A stretch of DNA of 64,000 nt from an uncultured Sutterella sp. GTDB taxonomy: Bacteria; Pseudomonadota; Gammaproteobacteria; Burkholderiales; Burkholderiaceae_F. Location of the stretch: contig CAJKAP010000009.1 of NCBI GenBank assembly GCA_905197905.1, positions 40,252 through 104,251 on the forward strand, read 5' to 3'. The notes beneath the pieces are model-generated. The model was given only the letters and a program-made list of their open reading frames with translations, did not search any database and was not told the DNA's origin. The position numbers were made by a program, and so were the translations under genes. Shown piece after piece: positions 9,159-17,039 of the stretch. Positions within the stretch are counted from its first letter, which is position 1; the number at the start of each line of letters is the position of its first letter.

Positions 9159-9468
9159 AGCATTTCACTTTGAAAAGGCGCGCGGAAGCATTCGTGCGGA
9201 CAATTCTGAGGTTTGATTTAACTATTGTGGCGCATTTCAAAGCGGGTTGCCTCGCGGAATTCTGTCAAAAAGCGTTGCAAGGCGAAAGCAAAACACGCAA
9301 AAGAAGAGGGGGAGAGGGGGAGAAACGAACTTCTGGGTGCTTCAGTGTAAGGGAAATTCCCAAGAGGAAAATCCGCAAAAATGACCCAGAAAGCGTGATT
9401 TTCTCGCTCGAAAATGCCTTGTTGCGCCTAAAATGGTATTAACGACGACAATAACAGAGGAGTGCTGA
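9159..9468. other. Divergent intergenic region before ppk
   Basis: About 310 bases between the leftward exported-protein gene and ppk. It includes a purine-rich stretch around 9280-9325 and a TAAAAT element near 9429 that could be a -10 for ppk, but no good -35 partner. An open frame at 9170-9442 lacks a ribosome binding site and family resemblance, so I do not call it a gene. Confidence 0.5.
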
Positions 9469-11598
9469 ATGTCATCCAAAAATACGACAACTACCCCAAC
9501 ATCGAGTATCGATCTGACAGAGCCTCGCCTTTATACCAACCGAGAAATCAGTTGGCTTACCTTTGACCAGAAGGTGATGGAAACGGCGGCGGATAAGTCC
9601 GTGCCGCTCTTAGAGCGCCTTAAATTCTTCTCGATCTTTTTCAACAACCTCGATGAATTCTATATGGTGCGCGTGAAGAACTTGCAGCAGCAAGCTCGTC
9701 GTGGCGTCACCTCCACAGCGGCTGACGGCCTCACCGCCGCACAGCTTTTAAAGCAGATTCGCGACATCACGCAGAAGATGCTCGACGATGCGGAAAACCT
9801 GTGGGTTACGGAGTTGCTCCCGGCTTTGAAAAAAGAAGGGATTGAACTCGTTACTTACAAGGCGCTGAGCGCTAAAGAGCAAGCTCTTGCGGACGACTTC
9901 TTTGAGCATGAAGTGTTCCCCACGTTAACGCCTCAGTCCGTTGACGCAGGGCATCCGTTCCCACTCATTTCCAATACGAGTATTAACTTCGTGATTGAAT
10001 TAACGGGGACGCATCCTTCGGTGGCGGGGCTCACACGCTTTGCACGACTGAAATGCCCGAACAATTTGCCGCGCTTCCTCTACTTTGGACGTCAGGGCAC
10101 GAACCCCACGCTTTCCACTCGCCCAGAAGGCTCTCGCATTTTGTGCTTGGAAGACTTGATTGTGGCGCGTCTCGATCGCTTGTTCCCTGGCTACGAAATT
10201 AAGTCCACGGGGCTCTTCCGTATTATTCGTAACACGGACGGCGAAATTGAAGAAGACGAGGCCGATGACCTCTTGGCCGCGGTGCGCGACTATGTGGAGC
10301 AGCGCCGCTTTGGCTCTGTGGTGCGACTGCAGATTGAATACGGCATGAGCCGTCGTCTGCAGGAATTCTTGATTAAGAATTTGAACGTGACGCAAACGCA
10401 AATTATGCGTACGCGTTTGCCCTTTAGCCCCTCGGACTTTATTCAAATCTCTGGCCTTGACCGTGATGATTTGAAGTATCCGCCCGTGGCATCTCGCTTG
10501 CCGCCACCCTTCCAGGCAGAAGGGGACTTGTTTGGGACGCTCCTTGAGAAGGATCTCCTTCTCTACCATCCCTATGAATCCTTTGATGGAACGGTGGAAT
10601 TCTTGCAACGCGCCTCGCGTGACCCGAAAGTGGTGGCGATTAAACAGACGCTTTACCGTTGTGGATCGAATTCCCCGATCGTACAGGCCCTTCTTGACGC
10701 ACGCCGTTGCGGCAAGCAGGTGACGGCCGTTGTGGAATTAAAGGCTCGCTTTGACGAAGAGCGCAATATCAACTGGGCGGAAAACTTAGAAGCCGCTGGG
10801 GTGAATGTGGTCTACGGGTTCCCGAACTTGAAGATTCACGCAAAGCTCGCTTTCGTGATTCGTCGTGGGGAAAAGAACCTTGAGCGCTTTGTGCATATCG
10901 GCACGGGGAACTACAATGCGGGCTCGGCCAAGATTTACACCGACTTGGGGCTCTTTACCTCGAACCGCGAAATTTGCGACGATGTGCAGGAGCTCTTTAA
11001 CGTGATGACGGGCTGCGGCGTGGTGGACCACTATCGCAGTCTCTGGGTTTCGCCCGTCAATATGCGCGACAACATGATTGCCGCGATTGATGCGGAAATT
11101 GAAAGCCACAAGAAGCACGGCAACGGCTACATCCTCTTTAAGCTCAATCAGTTGGTAGACCCAAAGGTGATTCGTGCGATGTATCGCGCGAGCCAAGCTG
11201 GCGTGAAGATCGACTGTATTGTGCGTGGGATCTGCTGCTTGCGTCCGGGGATTCCGGGTGTCTCAGAAACGATCACAGTGCGCTCCATTGTGGGTCGCTA
11301 CCTTGAGCACGCTCGTGTCTACTGCTTTGGCAACAACGGCAACATGAAGATGTACATGGGGAGTGCGGATATGATGCCGCGCAATTTAAATGGTCGTATT
11401 GAAACGGTGACACCGATTAATGCGCCAGAGTTGCGTGAACGCATTCTGCACGACATCCTTGAACCGCAGTTGGCCGACAATACCAACGCTTGGATCTTGA
11501 AGTCTGATGGCAACTACGATCGCGTTGTACGCGCGAAAGACGAGGCGGTCTACTCAAGCCAAGACTTGATTCGTGATTTGCTCAATTCGCATGGCTAA
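9469..11598 (+). CDS. ppk: Polyphosphate kinase 1
   Basis: A 709-residue protein matching the length and domain order of PPK1 (N, head, C1, C2). PPK1 reversibly transfers the gamma phosphate of ATP to inorganic polyphosphate. N-domain motif: NREISWLTFDQKV. The catalytic phosphohistidine lies in VHIGTGNYN (His476, equivalent to E. coli His435), and the second conserved histidine lies in YLEHARVY (His614, equivalent to His592). GAGGAG precedes the ATG. A strong terminator follows, so it is probably monocistronic; no ppx is adjacent. Confidence 0.97.
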   Translation: MSSKNTTTTPTSSIDLTEPRLYTNREISWLTFDQKVMETAADKSVPLLERLKFFSIFFNNLDEFYMVRVKNLQQQARRGVTSTAADGLTAAQLLKQIRDITQKMLDDAENLWVTELLPALKKEGIELVTYKALSAKEQALADDFFEHEVFPTLTPQSVDAGHPFPLISNTSINFVIELTGTHPSVAGLTRFARLKCPNNLPRFLYFGRQGTNPTLSTRPEGSRILCLEDLIVARLDRLFPGYEIKSTGLFRIIRNTDGEIEEDEADDLLAAVRDYVEQRRFGSVVRLQIEYGMSRRLQEFLIKNLNVTQTQIMRTRLPFSPSDFIQISGLDRDDLKYPPVASRLPPPFQAEGDLFGTLLEKDLLLYHPYESFDGTVEFLQRASRDPKVVAIKQTLYRCGSNSPIVQALLDARRCGKQVTAVVELKARFDEERNINWAENLEAAGVNVVYGFPNLKIHAKLAFVIRRGEKNLERFVHIGTGNYNAGSAKIYTDLGLFTSNREICDDVQELFNVMTGCGVVDHYRSLWVSPVNMRDNMIAAIDAEIESHKKHGNGYILFKLNQLVDPKVIRAMYRASQAGVKIDCIVRGICCLRPGIPGVSETITVRSIVGRYLEHARVYCFGNNGNMKMYMGSADMMPRNLNGRIETVTPINAPELRERILHDILEPQLADNTNAWILKSDGNYDRVVRAKDEAVYSSQDLIRDLLNSHG

Positions 11599-11634
11599 TG
11601 CTGGCACTTTGAGTTAACACTTCCACAAAAAAAG

Positions 11635-11679
11635 ATTCGCCCGCAGTCCTTTGATTGGTACTGCGGGCGAATTGTTTTT
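11635..11679. terminator. Bidirectional terminator after ppk
   Basis: ATTCGCCCGCAGT at 11635-11647 pairs perfectly with ACTGCGGGCGAAT at 11660-11672, with A-rich sequence before and T5 after. It serves ppk and, in reverse, the lipoprotein operon ending at 11706. Confidence 0.87.
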
Positions 11680-11705
11680 GAGCTCTTCGAGAAGCTAACC
11701 AACGG

Positions 11706-12137
11706 TTAGTTCATAAAGTCGATCGAAATCGGGCGGGAATTCTTCTTAGCCTGAATTTCAGCGCGCTGACGTTCAAGTTCGAGACGCACTTTTTCCTTAG
11801 CGGTCTTGGTGCGTTCCACTTCTTCCTTCGTCAAGCGTTCGAGCTGCGTCTTCTTCAACTTGCCTTCAAGAATGGCGAGTTCAGCGGCCAGCTCTTGTTC
11901 GCGATCCTGCATTTCTTCCAAGCGGTCTTCACGAGCCTGCTGGCGCTGGATCTTGGCGCGGTCGCGTGCATCAATGGCGGCGTTACTTTCGCGCAACTGT
12001 TCGAGCTGCTGAGCTGCGCCTGGACCCATGCCCTGATAAGCCATTTCACGGCGTTCTTGGTAGTTGTTTGCGCAACCAGCAAGAAGCGTAGCGGAAAGAG
12101 CAACCACAGCCAAAAGCGATGTCTTAGCGGATGTCAT
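11706..12137 (-). CDS. Small coiled-coil lipoprotein
   Basis: A 143-residue protein with a lipoprotein signal (lipobox LLAGC, cysteine at residue 22). It is followed by an almost uninterrupted charged helix rich in Glu, Lys, Arg and Gln from about 40 to 130, i.e. a long coiled coil. The last residues, RPISIDFMN, are not helical. It starts 16 bases after the stop of the glycine-zipper lipoprotein gene, so the two form an operon. A role in the cell envelope is inferred; I do not recognise the family. Confidence 0.75.
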   Translation of the reverse strand: MTSAKTSLLAVVALSATLLAGCANNYQERREMAYQGMGPGAAQQLEQLRESNAAIDARDRAKIQRQQAREDRLEEMQDREQELAAELAILEGKLKKTQLERLTKEEVERTKTAKEKVRLELERQRAEIQAKKNSRPISIDFMN

Positions 12138-12153
12138 AGTGCTTGCCTCCTTG

Positions 12154-12687
12154 TTACTTGCTCTTCACACAACCACCGGGGTTGTTCGGCTGAATACGTG
12201 CATCACCCTGGTTCGGGGAGACGAGCATGGCGGTTCCTAAACGGAATTCGCAAACGTTACCCACCTGAGCGGACTGATAGAGACGACCATCTTTGCCACG
12301 GAAGGTGAGCTGCACGCCGTCGACAAAGTCGTTCGAGGTGCGATCGCCCACAGCTTGCCCCGCGAGGTTACCCAAAGCGCCACCAGCCAAACCGCCCATC
12401 ACGCGAGAAGAGGTGGAGTGGTGACCGTGGTTACCAATAGCGGCACCAGCGATAGCACCCAAGATCATGCCAGCCATCTGAGCACGATCCTTGTCGCCAG
12501 AGGTGGGCACAGCCACCTGAGCCGGGGAGATATAAACAATTTCCACCGTTTCCACAGCCTGGACACGATTCACGGCGTTAGCAGAGTAAACGTCGGAGCG
12601 ATAGCGGTTACCGTCTTCGACGACGCAGCCCGTCATGGCAAGGGTGAAAGCCAAGGTGGAGGCGCAGAGTAAAGTCTTTTTAAACAT
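12154..12687 (-). CDS. Glycine-zipper outer-membrane lipoprotein (SlyB/YmgG-like)
   Basis: About 177 residues from the ATG at 12687. The signal has lipobox LAMTGC, then a hydrophilic segment and a glycine-zipper region (AGMILGAIAGAAIG and VMGGLAGGALGNLAG, about residues 75-125). A C-terminal beta-rich domain contains two cysteines. This is the architecture of SlyB-like 2TM glycine-zipper lipoproteins of the outer membrane. An in-frame ATG at 12705 is possible, but its upstream region has no ribosome binding site. First gene of an operon with the coiled-coil lipoprotein. Confidence 0.82.
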   Translation of the reverse strand: MFKKTLLCASTLAFTLAMTGCVVEDGNRYRSDVYSANAVNRVQAVETVEIVYISPAQVAVPTSGDKDRAQMAGMILGAIAGAAIGNHGHHSTSSRVMGGLAGGALGNLAGQAVGDRTSNDFVDGVQLTFRGKDGRLYQSAQVGNVCEFRLGTAMLVSPNQGDARIQPNNPGGCVKSK

Positions 12688-12925
12688 TTTCTTTTTCAAG
12701 TCCATGAAGCAAAAAAGGTTAGCCACATAGAAGTGGGGGGTTAGATGCGGTAAAGATAGCATGATTTGCAAATTCTTGCGCTCAAAAGTCGATCCCACAT
12801 GTAACGAAAATGCGCAAACCTCACAAATCCTTTCGCGAGAAGGAAAAGAGGAGGGCGGCGCAAGCGCGAAAAACGCCGCCCACAATGAAGAGGGCGGCGT
12901 TTTGAGAAGTCGATTGACCTGACTT

Positions 12926-13600
12926 TTAGTTTTCGACAGCGATCGCGGTCAAGGAGTGGCGCGCCGCCCAAGTCCACGGGCTAGAGAGCCAGTCGTTTAA
13001 CTTTTCGCGTTCTTCAGCGGTCAAGCGATTCATTTCCACAGCCTTATCGATCACTTTCGTGAAGCTGATCATTTCGTGGCAATCAACGCCCAAGCGTTCA
13101 AAGAGGTGCTTGGTTTCTTCGATTCCAAAGCTCGTAATCGCTAAGCAGTCTTCGACGATGGCGCCTTCAGCCTTTAAGCCTTCGACGGCGGAGAGAAGAG
13201 AGATACCCGTGGAGATATGGTCTTCAATCAAGAGGACACGTTTACCCGCGACACTCATCCCTTCCACACGGCTCTTATTGCCATAGGTCTTGGCGGAATT
13301 ACGCACGAAAATATGCGGTTTATCCAAGCGGTAGGCAAGCGCGGCAGCGTGAGAGACACCAGCGCCTTCGACACCCGCGACGATATCGAATTCAAGCCCC
13401 AATTCCATCACTTTCGTGGCCATCGTTTCGAGCACGTCGCGCCAGGCTTCAGGGGTGGACGTAATCGTACGGTTGTCCACATAGATCGGGGTGACCAAAC
13501 CAGACTTCAAGCGCATCGGGCGGTCGGTTAAGAAGACGACGGAGCCCACATTGATGAGATGTTCAGCGAGGATGTTTTCAGCAAGTTTAGATTTGTACAT
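12926..13600 (-). CDS. pyrE: Orotate phosphoribosyltransferase-like protein
   Basis: A 224-residue type I phosphoribosyltransferase. The PRPP-binding loop is VLLIEDHISTG (about residues 122-132), with the acidic pair ED. Other OPRT-like features are an N-terminal KSGLVTPIYVDNR segment, GVEGAGVSHAAALA, and a flexible-loop region FVRNSAKTYGNKS. OPRT joins orotate to PRPP in pyrimidine synthesis. It lies 29 bases downstream of a cytosine-deaminase-like gene, so a salvage base other than orotate is an alternative substrate; the symbol is tentative. Confidence 0.8.
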   Translation of the reverse strand: MYKSKLAENILAEHLINVGSVVFLTDRPMRLKSGLVTPIYVDNRTITSTPEAWRDVLETMATKVMELGLEFDIVAGVEGAGVSHAAALAYRLDKPHIFVRNSAKTYGNKSRVEGMSVAGKRVLLIEDHISTGISLLSAVEGLKAEGAIVEDCLAITSFGIEETKHLFERLGVDCHEMISFTKVIDKAVEMNRLTAEEREKLNDWLSSPWTWAARHSLTAIAVEN

Positions 13601-13629
13601 GTCAATATTCTCTACAAAAGTCTGATCAA

Positions 13630-14622
13630 TTAGTCGATACCAAGAGCGCGGCGGCCGTTCACCGTGGCGATCTGCACGAGTTCGTCAAAGTAGTCAAAGC
13701 GGCAACCCGTGGCGAGCGTGGTGAGTTCGTGCCACATATCGCCAGCATTCCAAGGCACCATGGCGTCAGAGACGTTGTCCGTGCCAAGAGCGACCGTGAT
13801 ACCAGCCGGCACCATTTCGTCCACCGGGGTGAGCGAATTGTGCATCGGGCCAATCATTTCAGAGCGCGGCGTATCGATCCAAGCCGTCGGGCAGGCGATC
13901 ATCATCACATCGGCTTCTTTCATCAACTTGTAGAGGCGCTGACGATAGGCGCGAGAGTGAGCAGCGATGGAAATACCGTGAATGGCTACCACGCGACCCT
14001 GCATGCCGTGTTCAATCGTCTTTTCGCAGAGCTGTTCGGTTTCGTATTCCACACTTTCGTTAAATTGGTCAACGTGCACATGCACCATCTTGCCCATGGA
14101 CTTAGCGGTCCCCAAGATGATGTCAAAGGCTTCTGCGCCCTTGCCGTAGTCGCGTTCGTCGCGCTTCGGGAGTGCGCCGATGATATCGACCATTTCTGCA
14201 CCAATGTCAAACCAACGACGGGCTTCAGGATTGATCACGCCCTTGAGCGTCTGGTTAGCGAACTTCACAGTGAGTTGATCCTTGTAGTGTTCACGAGCGC
14301 GCAAGCCAGCCTTAATGGCGCGGTCTTCAGACTGCGGGTCGATGTCAACGAACGTGGCCAAAGCGGTCACGCCCTGAGAGATCTGGTTTTCAAAGAAAAT
14401 GGAGAAGCGACGGTAGAAATCTTCTTCGGTGGAATTGCGCTTTAAGCTGTCGAGAGCGTCCCACTTTTGCTGCAAGGTGCAGGTGCGGCGCATTTCTAAA
14501 ACGTCAGGGGAGAGGGTGTAAGCGCGGTCAGCGTGAGCGTGAGTATTGACCCAACCACCCGCAGCCTTGATGGCCGGTTCAATGATGTCGCGGATGGTGA
14601 GGGGATGTGTCGGTGCGGACAT
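13630..14622 (-). CDS. Amidohydrolase, cytosine deaminase (CodA)-like
   Basis: A 330-residue TIM-barrel amidohydrolase. In order it shows the metal site THAHADRAYT, the mid-protein HVHVDQFNE, AIHGISIAAH, and GTDNVSDAMVPWNAGDM, which parallels the CodA GHDDVFDP region. In CodA the HCDE motif carries the catalytic glutamate; here it reads HVDQ, so activity or substrate may differ. It is about 90 residues shorter than E. coli CodA. It is the first gene of an operon with the phosphoribosyltransferase, which suggests nucleobase salvage (inference). GGAG lies before the ATG. Confidence 0.82.
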   Translation of the reverse strand: MSAPTHPLTIRDIIEPAIKAAGGWVNTHAHADRAYTLSPDVLEMRRTCTLQQKWDALDSLKRNSTEEDFYRRFSIFFENQISQGVTALATFVDIDPQSEDRAIKAGLRAREHYKDQLTVKFANQTLKGVINPEARRWFDIGAEMVDIIGALPKRDERDYGKGAEAFDIILGTAKSMGKMVHVHVDQFNESVEYETEQLCEKTIEHGMQGRVVAIHGISIAAHSRAYRQRLYKLMKEADVMMIACPTAWIDTPRSEMIGPMHNSLTPVDEMVPAGITVALGTDNVSDAMVPWNAGDMWHELTTLATGCRFDYFDELVQIATVNGRRALGID

Positions 14623-14710
14623 ATGAGCAACTCCTTAACAATAACAACTTTCAAAAAGGTTTAAAAAACAATAAGGCTCAATCACTGAAAAATCAGTGAC
14701 TTACGGTATG

Positions 14711-14885
14711 CAATAGAAACACTACGGTCTTGATTGCACGAACCTAAAATTCTTTATCCTTGCTGCGGGGATCCACCGAGATCAGCACGAAATTCGCGCG
14801 ACCGTCAAGGTGGGGAAAAGTCCACCACAGCAACCTCCCAAGGGCTGCAGTCGTTAGGAATTGGCGCTACAGGATAGGCGTATTG
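14711..14885. ncRNA. Candidate structured noncoding RNA, strand uncertain
   Basis: This segment is GC-richer than its flanks and packed with complementary arms. CAATA at 14711 pairs with TATTG at 14881. CCTAA pairs with TTAGG. TTGCTGCGG pairs with CCACAGCAA (one wobble on one strand), and GGTGG with CCACC. About 175 nt would be a 6S-like size, but I could not match 6S RNA, SRP RNA, tmRNA or a known riboswitch consensus with confidence. It could be a trans-acting RNA or a leader of the leftward amidohydrolase operon. Confidence 0.35.
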
Positions 14886-14932
14886 AAGTCGCCCCTCAAA
14901 CTGTAGGCTAAATTGACAAGATTTTAGGTATA

Positions 14933-14942
14933 TTGTCGACAA
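14933..14942. promoter_or_regulatory. Palindromic operator-like site
   Basis: TTGTCGACAA is a perfect 10-bp palindrome embedded in ATATTGTCGACAAAT. Similar short palindromes are bound by GntR-type regulators. No such regulator is encoded nearby, so the assignment is tentative. Confidence 0.3.
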
Positions 14943-15007
14943 ATAGCAAGGCGGTACATAATTTTTTACAAGTAGTCATATTTTGCATAACTTCGGGTTT
15001 CCTTGCC

Positions 15008-15037
15008 TTGACAGAGTATGCGTTAAAGGCTCATCAT
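15008..15037 (+). promoter_or_regulatory. Candidate sigma-70 promoter for the M20 gene
   Basis: A perfect TTGACA at 15008-15013 is followed after 18 bases by CATCAT at 15032-15037 (4 of 6 to TATAAT). It lies about 120 bases before the start codon at 15157. Confidence 0.35.
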
Positions 15038-15156
15038 TAATAATTGACCTCTTCGCAAAAAGACACCTCCCCTCAGAGACTCTTGTGCGAAAAGAGAAGA
15101 CGGACTTCTTTTTGGAGAAGTCACTATTCACCGATTTTTAGCAGGACGAAAACCCC

Positions 15157-16260
15157 ATGACCGAAAAATTAGATCCTATCGCCTTACGCCGTACTCTCCA
15201 CACCATGCCTGAGCTCGCTTTCCAAGAAGTGCGCACCTCTCAGTTTGTGGCTGACACATTGGAAAAATTGGGCTACGAAGTCACCCGCAACGTGGGCAAC
15301 ACCACGGGCGTCATTGGTGTGGTGAAAGGTGCAGAGCCTGGTCCCACGTTGATGTTGCGCGCTGATATGGATGCGCTTCCCTTTGAAATTGATGGTAAGC
15401 CCTGCGCGATTCACGCTTGCGGGCACGATGCACACACAGCCATGCTTTTGGCTGCCGCGAGCGAATTAAAGGACGTGGTAAAGCGCGGTACGTTGAAGGT
15501 TCTCTTCCAGCCTGCTGAAGAAACGATCGAAGGGGCTCTTGCCATGATTAAGGCGGGTGCCATTGATGACGTCGATATGATTGTGGGCGCCCATATTCGC
15601 CCTGTGCAGGACTTGGAACCTGGTACCTGCTGCGCTGCAGTGAACCATACGGCCAGCACTACGCTTTACGCCACGATTAAAGGTCGCTCCGCTCACGCCG
15701 CGCGTCCGCACTTGGGTATTAACGCGATTGACGTTGCTTGCGCCGTGGTGCAGGGCGTTCAGGCGATTTGGCTCAATCCTGCCGCTTCGTGGAGCGCTAA
15801 GGCGACGCAGTTGCATGCTGATCAGGGCGCTACGAACTCCATTCCTGAAGAAGCTCGCCTCACTTTTGACGTGCGTGCAGGCACGAACGAAGGCATGAAA
15901 GAGTTGCTTGAAAAGATGGAACACGTCATCAAATTGACGGCTGAAGCCGCGGGTGCTACCGCTGAAGTGCGCTTTGGCACACAGTGCCCGGCGGCTGACT
16001 ACGATGAAAAGTTGAAGGAAGAAATCGCTGACGTGATTCGCACGGTGGTAGGACCCGATAAGCTCGCTCGTCCTTGCGGCGGTGGCGGGGAAGACTTCCA
16101 CCACTATCGTTTGGCTCGCCCTGAATTGCCCGCCGCTTACTTTGGCGTGGGCGTGGGTGCTGCGCCTGGCCTACACGCTGCTACGATGGACTTTGATGAA
16201 AAGTACCTCCCGATGGGCACGGCCGTGTTTGTCGAATGGGTCAAGCGCCACTTGGCTTAA
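15157..16260 (+). CDS. M20 family amidohydrolase (hippurate hydrolase / N-acyl amino acid deacylase type)
   Basis: A 367-residue dinuclear-metal amidohydrolase of the M20D group. Metal-site motifs are IHACGHDAHTAMLL (about residue 88), the QPAEE segment with the catalytic glutamate, and GGGGEDFHHY near the end. A dimerisation domain lies between about 170 and 280. Relatives cleave N-acyl or N-benzoyl amino acids (hippurate, N-acetyl amino acids, aminobenzoyl-glutamate); the substrate is not resolvable here. It is cytoplasmic (no signal). AGGA precedes the ATG. The hairpin at 16273-16300 follows the stop. Confidence 0.9.
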   Translation: MTEKLDPIALRRTLHTMPELAFQEVRTSQFVADTLEKLGYEVTRNVGNTTGVIGVVKGAEPGPTLMLRADMDALPFEIDGKPCAIHACGHDAHTAMLLAAASELKDVVKRGTLKVLFQPAEETIEGALAMIKAGAIDDVDMIVGAHIRPVQDLEPGTCCAAVNHTASTTLYATIKGRSAHAARPHLGINAIDVACAVVQGVQAIWLNPAASWSAKATQLHADQGATNSIPEEARLTFDVRAGTNEGMKELLEKMEHVIKLTAEAAGATAEVRFGTQCPAADYDEKLKEEIADVIRTVVGPDKLARPCGGGGEDFHHYRLARPELPAAYFGVGVGAAPGLHAATMDFDEKYLPMGTAVFVEWVKRHLA

Positions 16261-16272
16261 TTTTTGCACGCA

Positions 16273-16300
16273 CTGGGAGAGAGAATAAATTCTCTCCCAG
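16273..16300. other. Hairpin downstream of the M20 gene
   Basis: CTGGGAGAGA at 16273-16282 pairs perfectly with TCTCTCCCAG at 16291-16300. No T-run follows directly, so it may protect the 3' end or be a weak terminator. Confidence 0.5.
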
Positions 16301-16463
16301 ATGCAGAGCGTGTTTTCTTCTAATGAAAACTAAGAGAGTGCTATTAGAAAGGTACCTGCTACGGGAAGGATTTTCTGTATTTTTTGGTGAGAAGTTACTC
16401 GCTTGCATTTTGTAAAAAACAGGAGTAGGATTCGCTGACATCAATGTTTGGAAAGGTAACAAG

Positions 16464-17039
16464 ATGTCTTCGGATGATTTATTTCAAGGCACCATTTTTG
16501 GGTGTTCTGCTTTACTTTTTCAAGGCTTAACAGCTACAAGTGTGTTTGCTCAACCGCTTGATTTACACGACGAAGCTCTTCAGCGTGGAGAACAACGTCA
16601 ACAACAGTGGCAAAAAGATATATCACCAAAATCAGATACACGTTTACCCTCACCAACCCTTCAACAAGCTCCCAAATCTCTCGAAGCTCTCGATGAATCT
16701 TGCTTTCCAATTGATGACATCCTCCTAATTGGCGAAGAATCCTCCCGATTTCAATTTGCGCTTAAATCCGCAAAATCGCAATTGACCTTTAAGCCTGGAC
16801 AGTGCTTAGGCTCAAAAGCCGTCAACGCTTTGATGGTTACCGCCCAAAATGCGCTTTTAGAAGCAGGCTACAGTACCACGCGTATTGTGGCGGGTGCTCA
16901 GAATCTCAAATCTCGCAAACTAGTTTTAACCGTTATCCCTGGACGAATCCACGCAATTCGTTTTAATGAAGAAAATTCTGAGGAAACGCATGTTGCTCGT
17001 ATTAGCGGTTGGCGAAATCAGTTCCCTTTCACAAAGTGA
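16464..17039 (+). pseudogene. Truncated two-partner secretion transporter (TpsB/FhaC-like), POTRA region only
   Basis: A good ribosome site (GGAAAGG) and ATG start a 191-residue frame: a signal-like N-terminus to AQPLD, a Gln-rich linker, then the first POTRA domain (CFPIDDILLIGE, PGQCLGSKAVNALMVTAQNALLEAGYSTTRI, KLVLTVIPGRIHAIRF). It stops just after WRNQFPFTK, where normal FhaC/ShlB proteins (about 550-590 residues) continue into the second POTRA domain and the 16-stranded barrel. The barrel is missing, so it cannot secrete. The sequence then switches to exoprotein code in another frame. Confidence 0.85.

Larger units (their letters stand above)
14623..15156. other. Long divergent intergenic region with structured segment
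   Basis: This 534-base gap holds a candidate structured RNA (14711-14885), an inverted repeat TCACTGA/TCAGTGA near 14682-14700, a 10-bp palindrome at 14933-14942, a promoter-like pair at 15008-15037, and a hairpin with arms GACTTC and GAAGTC near 15102-15122 in the leader of the M20 gene. Confidence 0.5.

Noticed and set aside
9240..9300. Possible Pho box upstream of ppk (CTGTCAAAAAGCGTTGCAA)
   Set aside because: Only the first half matches the consensus CTGTCAT; the second half is poor.
9170..9442. 90-codon plus-strand frame upstream of ppk
   Set aside because: No ribosome site, low-complexity purine-rich sequence, and no resemblance to any family.
14711..14885. Firm 6S RNA call for the structured intergenic region
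   Set aside because: Size and closing stem are suggestive, but the conserved central-bubble sequences could not be matched on either strand, so it is kept only as an unassigned candidate.
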